A stretch of DNA of 64,000 bases from Panopea generosa (lineage: Eukaryota; Mollusca; Bivalvia; Adapedonta; Hiatellidae). Numbering within the stretch: the stretch's first letter is position 1; every line of letters begins with the position of its first letter. Both the position numbers and the translations under genes were made by a program. Shown here in pieces: positions 13,005-25,689 of this stretch. Below the pieces are notes generated by a model. The model had not been told where the DNA came from. It ran no database searches and was given only the letters and a program-made list of their open reading frames with translations. The stretch is taken from NCBI GenBank assembly GCA_029582155.1, contig CM055907.1, forward strand, positions 35,284,992 through 35,348,991. The letters run 5' to 3'.

Positions 13005-13415
13005 ATCGGAGAAGGAAGTGTATAACGTGTCAAGTGGAGAAAAAAAATACCCTAAACTGCGATACAAGTTTATTGACTGATACATATGTAACAATTAGAG
13101 TTTAAGATTTAAGCCTTGACTCTCGTGTTCCATTTTTAATAATTTCAATCCAGTGGTGATCTAGTCTGCGTTTGAAGATGTCAAATAAAGTTTTTTTCTT
13201 TATGTTAGTCCTTTACGGATTGTTGGTTTATACAGCTTCATTTTGTGTCCACGTGTACGACTAATGTCAGAAAGTACAAAAAATATATCTTGACCTACAT
13301 TGATTTTGTAGGCGCTCATAGTACGAAAGTATATGAATTTAGCAAGCTCATCAAATAATATTTTTTTAACAAAACATGTTTCAAAAATAGGTAATGTAAT
13401 ATTTCAGCATAGATT
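13005..13415. other. Unique spacer, no gene
   Basis: Nothing recognisable was found between the TTAA transposon and the short 26-bp repeat. Confidence 0.4.
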
Positions 13416-13488
13416 AATGACACAAGATGGGTATATAACATAATGACACAAGATGGGTATATAACATAATGACACAAGATGGGTATAT
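13416..13488. repeat. 26-bp tandem repeat, 3 copies
   Basis: TAATGACACAAGATGGGTAT followed by ATAACA is repeated three times almost perfectly. Confidence 0.85.
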
Positions 13489-13672
13489 GGCCGTCATAAA
13501 GGTTTATTTACATTTTATTTTTAAATTGATATAAGTAAGTGTTTTTGCTAAAGTTTAACGTATTATGAAATGTACATTTATTTCGTCTATTTAAAATACA
13601 AATTTCATAATACTAAATAAAATTAACAAAATTATAATTCCCTTGGTTAGTGAAATGTTTTTACGTAATATA

Positions 13673-14168
13673 TTAAAGCAACACATCCACGTTTAAACTT
13701 TTTTAAAAAGTCTTTCATTTGAGTTGTGAGCACATTTCCCATACATAAATATATGGTCAGTGAACTGTATATGTGCTAACAAACCCTATCCAGAACGCTT
13801 TAGAATTATAAAAAAATATGTCCAAATTATAAAGCGTGACAAACGCTTTATAAATTATTTTTAAATTGGCGAGGATTCCAACTTGGCTTCAAATTGAATT
13901 ATGCGAGTCGTATTAAAAAACTTCACGTTTTAGTGCATAGTGTACTTTACCTGCCTTGAAAGTCATTTTGACAATTGTTTTTGACTCGGGTGAGTTACAC
14001 GCTTGTTTTATAAAGTGTTAGTCACGCATTATAATTTGGGCATCATTTTGTTCCGGATTGTGTTTATATGCTCATATACAGCTAATTGATCATATGTTTG
14101 TATGAGAAATGTGCTCATAACTCAATTACTTTTTTTTTAAAAGTTCAAACGTGGATGTGTTGCTTTAA
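13673..14168. mobile_element. Full-length foldback MITE with TTAA target duplication
   Basis: TTAA at 13673-13676 and 14165-14168 flank a 488-bp element that begins AGCAACACATCCACGTTT and ends with its inverse complement. The inverted similarity does not stop at the termini. Inner blocks such as GAGTTGTGAGCACATTTCCC, CCAAATTATAAAGCGTGACA and the matching right-half blocks pair in order, so nearly the whole element is one imperfect palindrome with arms of roughly 200 bp. There is no coding capacity. Confidence 0.85.
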
Positions 14169-15535
14169 AGAAGATCGTATTTTAACGTTCACCGAATACA
14201 CTAACTTAGGCAAATTTACATGCAGGCGACAATATCGAGTGTCGTAGCGAGTGTCGTATCGAGGTCATGCCCTATATTTAGATTACTATCCAGATAGGGA
14301 AATCCCGGGTAGTATTCGCGTTTTATATTAATAAGCTATACGCTCTCAAGGGATTTAGTTGTGCAATTTTGTGTGGTGTGTCTCTTACATCACGACACCT
14401 CCATATGAATATATCAGATACAGTTATATGTCGGGTTCCTCAACAAGTAAGTGACTCTTATCAGTTTATGCTTGTAATAACAAACTGTAAAGGTTACCAA
14501 ATATAAACAGACGGAATGTGTGCGAGGTGTTTTATAAAATTTAAAAAAAATAAAATGAAAGTAGAAAAGCAGTAACAAATGTAGTTAGTGCCCGAGTCCG
14601 ATAAGCTATTGTGATTCTTCCCAGGTCGTAGGAGGTTAACTTTCTTAAAAACTGTTTGACTAAGATCTGAAATTAGCGTGTGTTTATAAGGTTAATTAAT
14701 GGTAATCATTTGGCAAGGCAGTTTTCATTTAGTTAAGCCAATTATGCACACGTATATTTGAATGGTATTAACACTTAAATCAGCGCATTATATATGGTGT
14801 TGTGTATTGTATCAGTGAAAGGCGACAGGCTCGAAACCATTAATACTTCGTATTTCAAGGTTGTGTAAATGCAGTATATAGCCCTGTTACAGTTACCGGT
14901 GTGAACATATACCAGAGTTTTGAATACCCGTTACATTTTAAACATTGGAGAACTATTAAAATGTGTGGATAAATATTTTTTTTTTTAAAAAGGGGTCTTT
15001 ACTGGAATATGGTTACTCTAAATTAAATATTGATTATTATTATTTATGCGTCGTAAAGCAAGTTAAATGAATCTTGGATAATATCATGTAGCTAAGCAAG
15101 ATTTTTAACTGTAACAACTTACTATTCAGTTTATATATTAATATCTTTAGAACATGAGTACCGTCATTTCAAAATAAATGCATAGGACTCCGTGTGAGGT
15201 TAAAATAGCTTGAGAATGAATAATATAAATAGGAAATTACTAATTTTATAATGTTTATGGGATGTAATATATATGCATGTAATTGGAAATTGTTTTACTA
15301 ATATGCAAGTATTCATACGAATTTGAATTAACACAAATGCATGAAATATTAATGTTAGACGCTAAATTGTCATATTTCATTCAGTTGGATTAACCATATG
15401 GTATTTTATTCAAATAGATTAACCATGTGATGTTTTATTCCAGTAGTATAACGATGTCATATTTATATAGTAATCGTATACTAAAATCATTTTTGTCTCC
15501 ATTTATAGTTATACTCACTCTTTGAAGGCCAAGAG
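14169..15535. other. No gene recognised
   Basis: Unique AT-rich DNA with no plausible exon or transposon coding region. Confidence 0.4.
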
Positions 15536-15537
15536 GA

Positions 15538-15740
15538 TCCTCCTTGGCCGACTGGTCTAAGGTACCGTCGTCCAATGACGACTTTCCTATCACCGCTGAG
15601 GTTGTAGGTTCGAACCCTGCTCTGCCATTTTGCCATATACATGTGGAAGAACTGCGGTTCTACTTAGATTCATTTGGAGGGTATCATTTACCAATTAAGC
15701 CGGATTTGCCATATCGAATCTACATACTAAACATAGTTTG
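15538..15740 (+). mobile_element. tRNA-derived SINE (family 2)
   Basis: The A-box-like TGGCCGACTGG and B-box-like GGTTCGAACCC are well spaced for a tRNA-type RNA polymerase III promoter. Downstream, TTCTACTTAGATTCATTTGG matches in order the tails of the copies at 17155, 20930 and 36225. The 65-codon ORF that overlaps it is incidental. Confidence 0.7.
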
Positions 15741-16959
15741 ATCGTCAAGAAAACATCCCAATACCATACGCATATTAGAATTTATTTTTTTATTAAATAA
15801 AATGCTACTTCTTTTTTTTACTCCGCTCTCTCATGTTTTAGAGTATTTTTTTTCTATTATTTAGTTTAGATATTCATATTGTTTAACAATTACGCAAGTA
15901 TTGTTATAAAAATATAAGAGGTAACAGATGTCACGGCTTACTCCAACATCTGAAACATGCATAATACTATTACAACAGCATAACGCAAAAAGCAATGTCA
16001 GACATGCATATTTTAAGGCGTTAACGTCACTTTTAATAGCCATTTACACTTTTGTGTCTCACACTTGTATTGAGAACATTTTATTTTCTGTGTATACTTG
16101 CAAACGAAAAAGGACACAACGTAATTTTTATTACTGACAAACAACGTACTGTGGTGTTTATCAAAGTTTGGATATAGTTTTCCTCGAAGTCGTACCCTAA
16201 GTTAGAATTTGAATTCTATGGATATGGATAAATTATGGAATGGGAGTAGCTAGTTAGAACCAAATGGTCCGCTCAGTATTTGTCAAATGTTCACATCTTA
16301 AGCAAATCACGAAATCTGTGTTCAGTCTTTTAGTTTAATTATACTCGTTAACCAATATCTTCCCGTGATCGCCAACAAATAAAAAATACCAAGGTCCAAT
16401 CCTAGACTGTGTGCCGGTGAATGCTCCCCCTTTTGTAGCTTAAATCAACATGGTAAATAGTAATATAAGTACATAATATAATTTCTTTTCCATGAAATAC
16501 ACGCATGAATACTGCCGACATAAACCACTTCTCAAAAGCGGTTACGTATATCGCCGCCTCGGTACACTCGCGGTTTAGCATATGATATATAAACAGACCG
16601 GCCGTTTGGTCTACTTGTGTTATATACTATAAGCTGAACTATGATTTAATCTTCTTATTCACCTTACTAACATATAATAAGTATAGAATTGTTATATTGT
16701 ATGAATAGCGGTGTACCCTGACATAACAGGGTTAACATGGTTTATAATAAATTATCTTATATCCATTCCTTTCCAATACAGTTTTTTTTTCTACCAGGTA
16801 TGCAATTAATGAAGTTGTCATTCTACACTGATTCATTCAAATGAACCTTAAATAAATCATATTAATATGTTCCTGTTCGTCCCTGTTGATGACCCTAAAA
16901 ACAAGTGAGAGTTGAGAACTGGTAACATTTTCCATGAATTCACTTTATTATCAAAATAA
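15741..16959. other. No gene recognised
   Basis: Short ORFs near 15861-16137 lie opposite each other and have no domain. No RNA gene was seen. Confidence 0.4.
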
Positions 16960-16990
16960 GCGTGTGTGTGTGTGTGTGTGTGTGTGTATA
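16960..16990. repeat. (TG)n microsatellite
   Basis: An uninterrupted run of about 13 GT dinucleotides. Confidence 0.95.
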
Positions 16991-17154
16991 GTGTATCACT
17001 TTTATCTATATCACTATGTTAAACCATGCTGTGTTCATTACAAAACATAACCCTGGTTGACCTAGATAATGATAGACGTATATCACTGGATTTGTTTGCC
17101 AACATTAAGCTTGGGTACACTTGTATCGGTTATACCTATTTGGTTTATGATTTA

Positions 17155-17385
17155 TCTTGATAGCCTGAGTAAGATGCTCGTGTTTAGCCAAACAAAACTG
17201 TCTACTCACTGCTGAGGTCGTGAGTTAGGTCATTGCTCCAACCAGAGCCTTTATGTTAGAACTGTTCCTAGTTACTTTACTCAGATTCATTACTGAGGAC
17301 CGCCAATATAACTGAATATGCCATAATATATAACCAGTCGTGGTTTTTGTTGAAAATGGCGTTAAATCCCATTCTTCGAATAACA
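17155..17385 (+). mobile_element. Diverged tRNA-derived SINE (family 2)
   Basis: The B-box region is degraded (GAGGTCGTGAGTTAGGTCAT). The body CTCAGATTCATTACTGAGGA and the 3' tail ending GTTGAAAATGGCGTTAAATC match, in order and inverse complement, the copy at 36225-36450. This indicates an old copy of the same SINE. Confidence 0.6.
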
Positions 17386-18024
17386 ATTGTTTTAAGCAAA
17401 ACATTTTTAGTATTCAAATTTCATCTTTTTTTGGGGGGTCATTTTTTATTTTAAAACCCCGTAGGGAAAAATTGTACGAGTGGTTTTCTATATACTAACT
17501 GTTTTTTGGGGCCTCTTTTTTAGGTTTCACATGCTACTATAGAAATAAATCGGCTATATTTTAGCCTTCTAAATATATATAAACATAGATCTACAACTAG
17601 AGTGCATATCATTAAGCTAATAACAAATACTCTTTTGAACATATTTTATGCCAGTTAAATGCATCAACAATAATCTAAAAAAACTTATATCAAAAACAAA
17701 GCATTGATGACTGAGAAATTTTAAAAGAAGATCATGTAAAGATTAATATAAAAAAAAACAGCCCCGGGGTTATCGTGCGGTTTTTATATGGCAGTCGGGT
17801 AAGCTTAATAAACAATAACCTTAAAACAGACTATAGTCTTGCATAAAAACGAACAAAACGTTCTGGGTGACTATCACAAGTATATAACCACAACGTACTA
17901 AGATCACTTTTTACAAATACCAACAATAATTAAGTCTGTTAAGTTTGTGGTTTTCAACAAACCATAAAACTGCAATACGTTTAAATATTGTTAACAGGTC
18001 TCTATATCGCTGGATAAACTGTAC
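17386..18024. other. No gene recognised
   Basis: AT-rich unique sequence with two T-rich and G-rich runs near 17430-17520. Confidence 0.4.
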
Positions 18025-18056
18025 TTATTCGAATAGGTGATATCACTTATTCGATT
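18025..18056. repeat. Single GTGATATCAC palindrome
   Basis: ATTCGAATAGGTGATATCAC followed by TTATTCGA is an isolated copy of the palindrome clustered at 18353-18560. Confidence 0.7.
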
Positions 18057-18352
18057 TATCAAGCAAGAAAAAAGAGACTGATCCCTGCTTAAATGATTCA
18101 GCAGTGAATACATGATGAAAATGATTCAGCAGATATAGTTATGTGATCTAGCAGTGAATATATGACCCTCAGCCGCCAAAATAAAAGGTCTTATAAAATG
18201 ATTAAAGAATAAGCCAGTATATATTTATTTTATAACATAATGTCTTTTTACACAATATCTTTGATATTTCCATTTTTTTCTCGTTAAAGATCTAAACCTA
18301 TATTTTATTAAATATATTTACATCCTTGGGAGAAATCATTGTCTTAATTCAT

Positions 18353-18560
18353 TTCGAATAAGTGATATCACTCATTCGAAAAAGTGACATCACTTATTCG
18401 TTTCGAATAGGAAACGAATGAGTGATATAACTTATTCAAATGGGTGATATCACTCATTCTGATAGGTTTCAAATGAGTGATATCACTTATTCGAATGAGT
18501 GATACCATTTATTCGAATGAGTGATATCACCTTTTCGAATAAGTGATGTCACTTATCGAG
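18353..18560. repeat. Cluster of about seven GTGATATCAC palindromes
   Basis: Repeated self-complementary units are built on AAGTGATATCACTT or GAGTGATATCACTC, flanked by CGAAT/ATTCG, at about 24-34 bp spacing. Each unit alone is a near-perfect inverted repeat. The cluster lies about 0.7 kb upstream of the start codon of TNF gene A. It could be a regulatory cluster or simply a palindromic minisatellite. Confidence 0.8.
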
Positions 18561-19251
18561 GTTAAATAGTAAAACGACACCCCAGTATAAAGAACGAGAA
18601 ATACTCGTGAATATCAGTTTTCGTCAGTCATCGTATGACGTGACATTTTGAAATGACGTTATAATCGACGTCGGCACAAGATGGAAAGTAGCTTGGCAGT
18701 TTACGTACGAGTTATACGAAAAACGCCGAGAGATCAATTTGTAGTGATTATACTACTTTTAGTACAAAAAAATAGATTATATGACACTCAATATACATGT
18801 ATAAACATTGCACTGAGATGTAAATGCTAGACACACAAAAGGCACTTACACACATTACATCACGGGTAGTAGTTTTGTAGTATAAACGATATTCTGCACA
18901 TGTACGACATGGGAACAGGCGATGAGCTTGCTACGCAGTATGGTACAAACAAAGTTATTTTGTTATTTAACCATATTGACCAGGATAGCATCGAATTATA
19001 TCCTACTTTTCTTTTTCAGTACGAAGAGTTTTTAATCAACGTGTAACATGACCATGTGATAAATATTGTAAATGTGGAACAGTTCGTCCTAATTCAGAAG
19101 ACACTTGGCTGTGACGTATACAGAAAGACATGAAATTCACCAGAAAATGAAATAGAATATACAAATAAAAACAGGGCCATTTTGAACTATTTGAGTTGTT
19201 AAAATGAGAGAATGTTTTGCTTTGCTTTAATTACAACATGGTATATGTTTG

Positions 19252-22200
19252 ATGACAATTAAGTATACCAATTCACATATAAACTACAAAAATTCAATCA
19301 TGTCAAGGAATATAGGAAAGAGAAGACGCAAAGATAGCGAGCTGTCTGTGTCATCAGTCTTGTCGGAAATGACGCAGACATCAGATATGTCTGACGTGTC
19401 GGAAGAAAGTCAAGATGGTATTCGTGCAATAGGAAACCAGAGTCTTAATAACACGTCACAGACTGCACTTAACGAAATGCGCATAATCAAAGAAGCGAGG
19501 AAAACACCGCTCAACAAAGAAACACTTCGAAGGCTAAGAACGTCTTCTCAAAATGCTCCTAATTTAGGTATTAATAATGATAAAAGAAATCCAAATAAAA
19601 ACACGAGTTCAGAGGAAACGTTTCGGAAACAATTACATGCGTCTTCTTCACTAAATAGTTTAACCAGTATGCACGCATATAGACAAGGAGAAGTGACTTT
19701 TAATTTGAATGATAACTGTATCACGCCTCATACTGTTTTAGATAATTTTAAAAATCAAGCCATTAGGCATACTGGCGAGCGTCGAGCAACAGTCGCTAAC
19801 ATCGGCACTGCGCATGTGAGTATATTAAATGAAAGTAAAGGTACAAACCAAATTAGTCATTTACATCGCTCCGCTACGTCACCTTGTACAGATATGTTAT
19901 CAGAACAACATCAACAACAACAACGGCGCGATGATGTTTCAAACAATCGAAACCGTTGTCGAACGTGCAGTGGATCTTCCATGCAAAGTTCTCACTCGCG
20001 TGCGTGGAACGGTGCTGATGATTATGAAGTCCCCAATAATCCTACTAACCAAAGAGCTGTGAACACCATTGTGCATATTGGTGGTAGAGCCGATGTACAA
20101 ACCAGTGTTTTGAAACAAAAGGACAATAGTGTTTCAGATTACTTATCAAACGAGTCCCCCGGAAATAGCCCTTCCATTGATAACCCGTCTTCGGCATATG
20201 CACGAATTTCACCTGCTGGTGCGAGAAACAGTCTTGATGAAGAATACATGTGTGTGAAAAAGAACTTTAAGTTTTATAAAAATGGTTTCTATGTTTTAGT
20301 TGTATTAAACATTATTTTCATACTCATTAATGCAATTGGCCTTCCTTATGTTTATGCTGTTTTACGACCTCCCATAAATGAAGTACCAGAGCCGACGACA
20401 ATACCTTTCCCTACAGCAGAGGCTTTAACGGCTCAACGCTCTCATTGCATGGACTGTAAAGTGGTAGAGTCTATGGAAGAATCGTTTAGTGCTGAAATTC
20501 GAAAATATATGACGAGTAATGGGGATACCGAGTGCTGCTTCAATGCCACGTACGAGATGGTCCGCATGATATTTAAGGTACGTTGTGAAATATGTCAGAT
20601 TCCAACATGATTTCTACTTTGAAATTATACTAATAATATTGTACCTCTTAATCTTAGTAAAAGGATGTTAAGAATATCATGGGAAAATATACAGATGTAA
20701 ACTTGATTGAATCAATTTAAGTTATTTTGCAGCATTTATTTTGTTTTGTATTCGTTTTCTCTTGCAAAATGAAAGCACGAAAGGCAAAAAAGACAGAAAG
20801 TGAGAGAAAACCCCACACAAAGACAAATAGACATATGTGATGTATTACTGATAGCTTTCTACTTGTATTTTATTTTAATGACATTTGTATTACTATAGTA
20901 GTGTTATAATGGGGTTTTGCGTTACTTTTAATATCATGAAGGTTATGTATGGTATTTTTAGAGTAATTGGTGGAGGAAGACGTTAAAATTAATCTTAGTA
21001 GAACAAAGTGAGTGGTGGTTAAACGACTGCGTCTCTTGGGCCACTCGGACTTAGTAGCTAATAAAACTGTCATATATATATATATTGAATGCAAAAATCA
21101 TATTATTTCGTTTTTTGTTTTTTTTTCAGCATGTGAAGAAAAACGCGTACGTGAAAGGTAAGTTTGTTAAGTATGTACCTTCTTTTGTTCCGATTGCATG
21201 TAGACTTTGTATACATTACGATTACTAAATCCCTTATTAAGCAAATTAATATCCTCATATCCGTTTTAGCCATGTTGTGGTTATATGAAAAATGTTGCGG
21301 TTTGACATGATACTAGTGACAGAACAGTCTTGGTACTAGTGACCAGATACTAGTGTCAGACCAGATATTGACCTGAAACTACTGATCAGAAAATATTCAT
21401 CAATAACACACATTCGTTAGACTATTTTAAGTGTCTTCGTTCATAACAGTAGGATTGTTCGGTGCCATATCTGATATCAAAAATATTTACGATATTTCTG
21501 ATTTCTTGCAGATTCGGAACAAACTTTCATTGAAGTAAAGGCAGCAACATTTCGTAAAGTTGAAGGTAAATATAACACATTATTTGTTTTGAATACAATT
21601 ACTGTCAGTTTGAAATTAATTTCTTCTAAGAGTAGGTATTACCTGAACGATATAATGCTGGTGTGAGTTATTAATTATATTTAATATGTTTATATGTCTA
21701 ATACCTGTGATAACAATACCTGTGATAACAATACCTGTGATAACAATACATGTGATAACAATACCTGTGATAACAATACATGTGATAACAATACATGTGA
21801 TAACAATACCTGTGATAACAATACATGTGATAACAATACATGTGATAACAAAATATTCCCCTACTGATTTAACCGGAGGGGACCAGGTTTATCATCCGTC
21901 CCTCCATCTGTCCGTTGTCCGCCGGATTACTTAAATATTACCCAAGCTAGGAAAGTTTATTTTCAAAAAGTTATGGGTAAAAAATTTACATTCTAATCAA
22001 ATTGCTATTTAAAACAAACTAATCAACACTGAAATTGAGAATAACCAATGCTTATTTTACTCCTTAATTTAAATCTCAATGCTTTATTTAGAAATTTCAA
22101 TGCTTAAATACTCCCAAATAGTGCTTATCTGGAGCACTGCCGTGTATGAAGGTTTACTGTGAATAGTTTTTCTGTAAATCCACACATTTACAGAGTAAAA

Positions 22201-22653
22201 ATAACGAGAACACTATTCTATTATTCAGACAGTGGCTACAGCGGAAGCTATCGACTTATTTGGAAGGCTAAACCAGTGGTGTCACGTGGAATTGTCTTAA
22301 ACGAAGACTTTTCAGCAATTAAAATTCAAAAAACTGGATTTTACTTCATGTACAGCAGGGTCAACTTCAGAAAAAAAACGACCCCTCCGGCTAATACAAA
22401 TAGCACGGGAAAGTTCACCATTTCAGTTGGACATAGTATTCGCAAAATTGTCGCAGAGAAAGAGATTGATGTACTGGATAGAATAAGTCAAAAATGTTAT
22501 ATAGAAAAAGGCAATGTTGAACACTCGAGCATGCTGCAGTCTGTTGTGCATCTAAAGCAAAATGACGCCCTTGATGTAGTATTGGAGAATACAGAATATT
22601 TTGATGTTTCGAACAACCAGAATTTGTTTGGACTTCTGTACATCTCGCGTTAA
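19252..22653 (+). CDS. TNF-superfamily ligand A (type II membrane protein, 4 exons)
   Basis: Predicted exons are 19252-20577, 21130-21157, 21512-21565 and 22229-22653, all with GT-AG junctions and phases 0, 1, 1. The joined frame is 611 codons (610 residues) to the TAA at 22651. Residues 1-345 form a long Ser/Asn-rich cytoplasmic tail with a basic start and a short poly-Gln run near 217. Residues about 346-371 are a hydrophobic transmembrane segment. The stalk has CMDC (399-402) and CCFNAT (428-433, a glycosylation sequon). From about 453 on there is a TNF homology domain: TGFYFMYSRV is the family's GxYxxYSQV strand, VVHLKQNDALDV is the L..GD.L strand, and NLFGLLYIS is the C-terminal FGL strand. 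TNF ligands trimerise and bind TNF receptors outside the cell. A downstream ATG at 19300 (MSRNIGKRRRKDS) is an equally possible start. Subfamily is not assigned. Confidence 0.87.
20930..21065 (-). mobile_element. Diverged SINE (family 2) in intron 1 of TNF gene A
   Basis: ATTGGTGGAGGAAGACGTTA and ATCTTAGTAGAAC on the plus strand match the corresponding block of the 36225-36450 copy (ATTGGTGGAGGACGACCTCA and ATCTGAGTAGAAG). The tRNA-like head at the 21050 side is strongly decayed. Confidence 0.55.
21697..21851. repeat. 15-bp tandem repeat in intron 3 of TNF gene A
   Basis: AATACCTGTGATAAC is repeated about ten times, alternating ACCTGTG and ACATGTG. Because 15 is divisible by 3 it gives an open reading frame of repeated VITIP/VITIH, which is a product of the repeat. 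Confidence 0.9.
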
Positions 22654-22702
22654 AGTGACATCCAGGTGATTTTACTTACATTTGTTTTATGTTCATGATG
22701 AA

Positions 22703-22708
22703 AATAAA
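22703..22708 (+). terminator. Polyadenylation signal candidate for TNF gene A
   Basis: AATAAA lies 50 bases after the stop codon. Another AATAAA-type hexamer is near 22857. Confidence 0.5.
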
Positions 22709-22859
22709 CTTTTTGACAAGCACAACAATATATTTCATGATGAAGCCAAATTATGGAATATAGTGTAACTATATAGGGTAACTATATTATAAAACATGAT
22801 TTGATGCAATTGGAAAGACAAGGACATGGAAGTGACTTTGTGAGATTATACATACAATA

Positions 22860-23209
22860 ATAAAAACTATGTTTCTGTTTAACGTGACATGCTCACATGA
22901 TGTTTTAACAGCTCAATTTTAATTAGTGTTTCGTTTACACAAAACTTTGGTAAGCTCGTAGTTGGATATCTTTAGAAGAAATCATATGAAATTAAATGGT
23001 ATATTGTAGGAAAACACATATGCCAAGGGATACTTCTGTAAACTACATGTAGTAGTATGATGACATGATAATATACATTTATATGTTGGTGTCGTTGATT
23101 TGGTAGTCGGATTTACGAACAACAAAACAATGTTTATTTCCTGAAATAGAAAACTATTGTAAACTCGTGAGTGTATATACATGGATGAATAAATGTATCA
23201 TGAATTGGT
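22860..23209. other. No gene recognised
   Basis: Sequence downstream of TNF gene A, probably 3' flank, without a coding signal. Confidence 0.4.
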
Positions 23210-23243
23210 GGATGAATGAATGAATGAATGAATGAATGAATGA
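23210..23243. repeat. (GAAT)n microsatellite
   Basis: About seven uninterrupted GAAT units. Confidence 0.95.
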
Positions 23244-23424
23244 GTTAATTATTTAAAAAATATACATTTTGCATCAAGCCCACATATGACATATGGCAAG
23301 TCATCACAACGCCTGTAAAATGATAATAATTGTTAATAATAGTAAACCTTCTCATTCTCATGTCTCATGAACTCGTGACGCAAACGAATATGCTTCGGTC
23401 ACATTCAAGGGAGTATCTATTGCA

Positions 23425-23700
23425 CTCATTTCTTATTCTAATTTCACATTCCCATTTCTCATTCTGGTTTCTAATTATCATTCTCATTTTCATTCCCATT
23501 TTTCATACTTATTCTCATTTGTCATTTTCATTCTCATTTTCATTTCTCATTCTTATTTTCATTCTTATTTCTCATTCCTATTTCTCATTCCCATTTCTTA
23601 TTCTCATTTTGTATTTTCAATCTCATTTCTCATTCTCATTTTTTATTTTCATTTTTCATTCTCATTTCTTATTCTCATTTCTCAATTCTTAAATTCTCAA
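23425..23700. repeat. Pyrimidine-rich CATTCTCATTT repeat
   Basis: Degenerate repetition of CATTCTCATTT/CATTCCCATTT gives a Phe/Ile/Ser ORF on the plus strand. No gene is inferred from it. Confidence 0.85.
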
Positions 23701-24599
23701 TTCCAGCCAATGCGGTTCAAAGCCCTGTCAATTGTACATTTCTTTCTTGTATAGTTTTGTTGTTATTGTTTTATATCTAATACTTGTGTGATAAAATTAT
23801 GTTTGTTATATTTAAGTTATCTGTAATATTATACTTGTCATCTTTTTTAAAAATAAAAAAAATGTCAATATAGTTGCAATTTATTCGTCTCACAACATAC
23901 TGGTCCGTCTGTCTATCAGCCACTTAATGATAAGTTTAATGTTAAAAACAAAAATGCATCAAAAAATTATGTCAGCAACATAGAATTATTGCGTTTCAGT
24001 GTGTACATTGACAGTCAGTTGAATATGTTCATCCAATTATTTCAAGAAAATAGAATTTACGTAAAAAAAATCTTTTATTTCGAATATAGGCAATAAGTAG
24101 CCGCGATTACAGATGTACCAACATGTTTTCTCCCTGGTTTTGGCTGTTCCGGATGCAGGCATTAGAATCTGATACGTTTTGCACATTTCAAAGCATTACA
24201 TGATATTCGAAATAAAGTTTCAGTATAAATTTTGTTTCTGTTACAAATTACATTATAACAGTATGTACATTATAATTCTCCAATATCAAGTTTAAAATCA
24301 TGTCACTAATTCAAGAAGAAAGGCGCGTTTAATTTCCACCCAATACGCGAACGAATTAATGGTTAATACTTAATTATGTACTACATACTTAGAATGGAGC
24401 ATTTAACAAAAACAGATACAGAAATACAAGATACAAGAACAACAGTTCAGCCAAAGTTATGAGATAAAAACACGATCATGCTCCAAACCACCCCTAACCT
24501 ATAACAACGTTAGTTGAACTATCTGAACAGTCATTAAAACACATATGAAACCCAAAGATATTATTGATATAAAAATGATATTTCGAAATTAAAAGGCAA
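23701..24599. other. No gene recognised
   Basis: Unique AT-rich sequence with no clear repeat family or exon. Confidence 0.4.
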
Positions 24600-25110
24600 C
24601 AAAAAAGATCTAGAAATTCTAAAAGATGATTAGAAGAAGATTAAACAGCTTGATTTAAAAGTAAACGCCGTACGAATGATGGTGGGAAAGAGCGTAAGGG
24701 TACTGCAGATGAGAGCGATGCTTACATTAATAACAAATAAAAACAGTTATCATCGAAAAATGAAAAAAAACTACGCAAAGATCCATAACCAAAAATTATA
24801 TAAACCGATGGGATCAAATACACGTTGTGCTGCAACGAAAATAAAGACGCTAACACTGGCAAATGCAATGCTTGAAGGGGCTAACACATTAACGCAATCA
24901 AATCTAAAACAGAAAGTAAGAAATGTTGACGAACAGCACCAGTGGCAAAATGGTAAGAAATATACATATTTAGAAACGTTCTGGAGATAAACAGGATTAT
25001 CTCGAAAATTGTAAACTCAAAAAGTATATTGATGCAGTAAGCGAAGCGCCAAGGTTAGAAAAAGACAAAGTTAGACAGCATTGTGTAAAGTTGATGAAAT
25101 GTATATGATT
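24600..25110 (+). pseudogene. Possible decayed Lys-rich coding patch, unknown family
   Basis: Lys/Glu/Asn-rich stretches appear in alternating plus-strand frames: DLEILKDD with KKIKQLDLKVNAVRMMVGK near 24607-24690, then an open frame to 24990, then KYIDAVSEAPRLEKDKVRQH near 25020-25085. Switching frames with interspersed stops suggests an old coding sequence. One possibility is a coiled-coil ORF1 of a LINE, but I cannot show this. Confidence 0.25.
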
Positions 25111-25689
25111 ATGACTCCTAAGAATAAAAGCAAGATGAGTGAATGACATAAGAAGAACGTGTTTGTTTTCAATATATATATGACCATATGCACCTATGAA
25201 CATTATATCTGGAGAAATTTCCTGGTTTTATATTACAGATAAACCTAATTGGGATCTAAATCTGATATTGAGAGTTTATATATACGATTTATTTATATAT
25301 AAGTAGTTTGTGTTTAAAAAACGCGTTCCCAGCAAAATAGATAATATTCTTTATCTAATCCAAAGTGTCGCGTTAACTGATATGCTGTGTTCAGTGTAGC
25401 CTTTTGGCATATAGTATTGACTGTCACAGCATATGTACGCAGTCGCAGAACATGTATTGTTGGTGTTAGTCAGGGGCGTAGCGTGAAAATAATGGATGTT
25501 ATTTAGGGGAAAGGTATGTCGGAGACGGATTCCCCTTTCTGTTGGTTGGGGTCATTGGAAATCTTTAGAAAACTAAAACTGAAACTGCTTTTTTGATTAA
25601 ACGCATGTTTCTATACAAGTTCATATTCAATGGCGTTGTAAAGCATAAAATCATTAGTATAAATCTGAATAATTACAACGTATAAAAAT
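25111..25689. other. No gene recognised
   Basis: Unique sequence preceding the 3' end of the minus-strand LINE. Confidence 0.4.

Noticed and set aside
14297-14306. GGGAAATCCC, a perfect NF-kappaB-type site
   Set aside because: A single 10-mer 5 kb upstream of TNF gene A; expected by chance at this scale and not clustered.
22159-22228. Start of the TNF domain exon at the first codon of the open frame
   Set aside because: The frame opens with GTG in intron sequence. A TTATTCAG acceptor at 22228 gives the same phase and start (D-S-G) as the last exon of gene B (D-N-G).
23330-23692. 120-codon hydrophobic ORF as a membrane protein
   Set aside because: It is produced by a CATTCTCATTT pyrimidine repeat.
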